From SAR92 clade bacterium (GTDB lineage Bacteria > Pseudomonadota > Gammaproteobacteria > Pseudomonadales > Porticoccaceae): DNA of 7,029 nt. The position numbers and the translations under genes are program-made. The stretch is from contig JABBBF010000183.1 of assembly GCA_018607545.1 (NCBI GenBank), forward strand, positions 1-7,029. The letters are read 5' to 3'. Below are positions 6,604 through 7,029 of this stretch, piece after piece (positions within the stretch are counted from its first letter, which is position 1; the number at the start of each line of letters is the position of its first letter). The notes below the pieces were generated by a model, which did not search any database, was not told where the DNA came from, and saw only the letters and a list, made by a program, of their open reading frames with translations.

Positions 6604-6990
6604 ATGATCATTCGAAAGCTACAAGATATCACTCATTCAGATCGTGAAGTGAATTGGGGCAATGGCATCAGTCGCCGCTTTTTGCTGGAGAAGGACGGCA
6701 TGGGTTACAGTCTTACGGATACCGTCGTCCGTGCCAACACCAGCTCGCTGCTGGAATATAAAAATCATATGGAGGCCTGTTACTGCATTTCCGGTTCCGG
6801 CTTAGTGGTCGAGGCATCTACAGGTAACTCCCATGAGATTGAGGTTGGCACCATGTATGCGTTAGACAAAAACGACGCCCATTACTTGATTGCTCAAGAT
6901 GAGGATTTGCGCCTTATTTGCGTCTTTATGCCTGCACTGGTGGGGCATGAAGTCCACAGCCTTGATGCTGAAAGTGCCTCGGCTTACTGA
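6604..6990 (+). CDS. Ectoine synthase (EctC)-like cupin, solitary
   Basis: A 128-residue protein matching EctC along its whole length: MIIRKLQDI start, SRRFLL (23-28), DGMGYS (31-36), a YKNHMEACYCISGSG cupin strand (52-66), GTMYALDKNDAHYL (82-95) and GHEVH (114-118). In ectoine biosynthesis the enzyme closes N-gamma-acetyl-diaminobutyrate to a tetrahydropyrimidine ring with loss of water. The iron ligands known from Paenibacillus lautus EctC (Glu57, Tyr85, His93) are present at the same numbers. Arg25, Thr40, Tyr52, His55, Gly64, Phe108, Glu116 and His118 also appear kept. Two pocket positions differ: the conserved Trp21 is Gly21, with a Trp shifted to 18, and the Asn/His at 38 is Thr. No ectA or ectB is nearby. 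It lies 47 bases after the carrier gene in the same direction, so a role in the peptide pathway is more likely than osmolyte synthesis. The ring-closing role here is inference. Confidence 0.87.
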   Translation: MIIRKLQDITHSDREVNWGNGISRRFLLEKDGMGYSLTDTVVRANTSSLLEYKNHMEACYCISGSGLVVEASTGNSHEIEVGTMYALDKNDAHYLIAQDEDLRLICVFMPALVGHEVHSLDAESASAY

Positions 6991-7001
6991 GTGCCTCGGC
7001 T
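6973..7001 (+). repeat. 12-bp direct repeat spanning the EctC-like stop codon
   Basis: AGTGCCTCGGCT occurs at 6973-6984 and again at 6990-7001, a spacing of 17 bp. The first copy encodes the end of the protein (ESASAY) and the second begins at the last base of the TGA. This looks like a small tandem duplication at the end of the gene. No function is evident. Confidence 0.7.
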
Positions 7002-7029
7002 CGCTAAAAGCATAGTCCACTCTGTTAGC

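Noticed and set aside
6604..6990. Canonical ectoine biosynthesis operon
   Set aside because: Only an EctC-like gene is present. The neighbours are an adenylating enzyme and carrier protein, not the EctA acetyltransferase or EctB aminotransferase.
6991..7029. Another gene or terminator after the EctC-like stop
   Set aside because: Only 39 bases remain. I see no convincing hairpin with a T-run, start codon with ribosome site, or recognisable coding sequence.
1..7029. CRISPR array, tRNA, rRNA or insertion sequence
   Set aside because: No regularly spaced repeats, no cloverleaf-like or rRNA sequence and no transposase or terminal inverted repeats were seen. Coding sequence fills nearly the whole window.

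Overview
The window shows one compact biosynthetic locus with two divergent transcription units. It looks bacterial: Shine-Dalgarno sites, ATGA stop/start coupling and tightly packed genes. The moderate GC content and the style of the proteins suggest a gammaproteobacterium, possibly marine. That placement is an impression, because no taxonomic marker is present.

Left arm (minus strand, from 4445 off the left edge): one reading frame of at least 1481 codons encodes a single-module nonribosomal peptide synthetase (NRPS). Its domains are condensation (C), adenylation (A), carrier (T or PCP) and terminal NADPH-dependent thioester reductase (R). The last codons lie outside the window. A divergent control region of about 220 bp (4446-4667) separates it from the right arm.

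Right arm (plus strand): three genes in an apparent operon. They are a free-standing amino-acid adenylating enzyme (GTG start at 4668), an 88-residue free-standing carrier protein overlapping it by ATGA (6290-6556), and an ectoine synthase (EctC)-like cupin (6604-6990). No ectA or ectB is present in the window.

How they may work together (inference): the ligase loads an amino acid onto the small carrier protein. The C domain joins it to a second amino acid, probably branched-chain (Ile/Val type), held on the NRPS. The R domain releases a dipeptide aldehyde. Across both strands the order A-T + C-A-T-R is the same as in the fused pyrazinone synthetases such as AusA of Staphylococcus aureus, but split into three proteins. 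The EctC-like protein belongs to a family that performs water-eliminating ring closure. It could therefore cyclise the aminoacyl aldehyde, or modify the carrier-bound amino acid. This pairing of a split dipeptide-aldehyde line with a solitary EctC homologue is the most interesting thing in the window.
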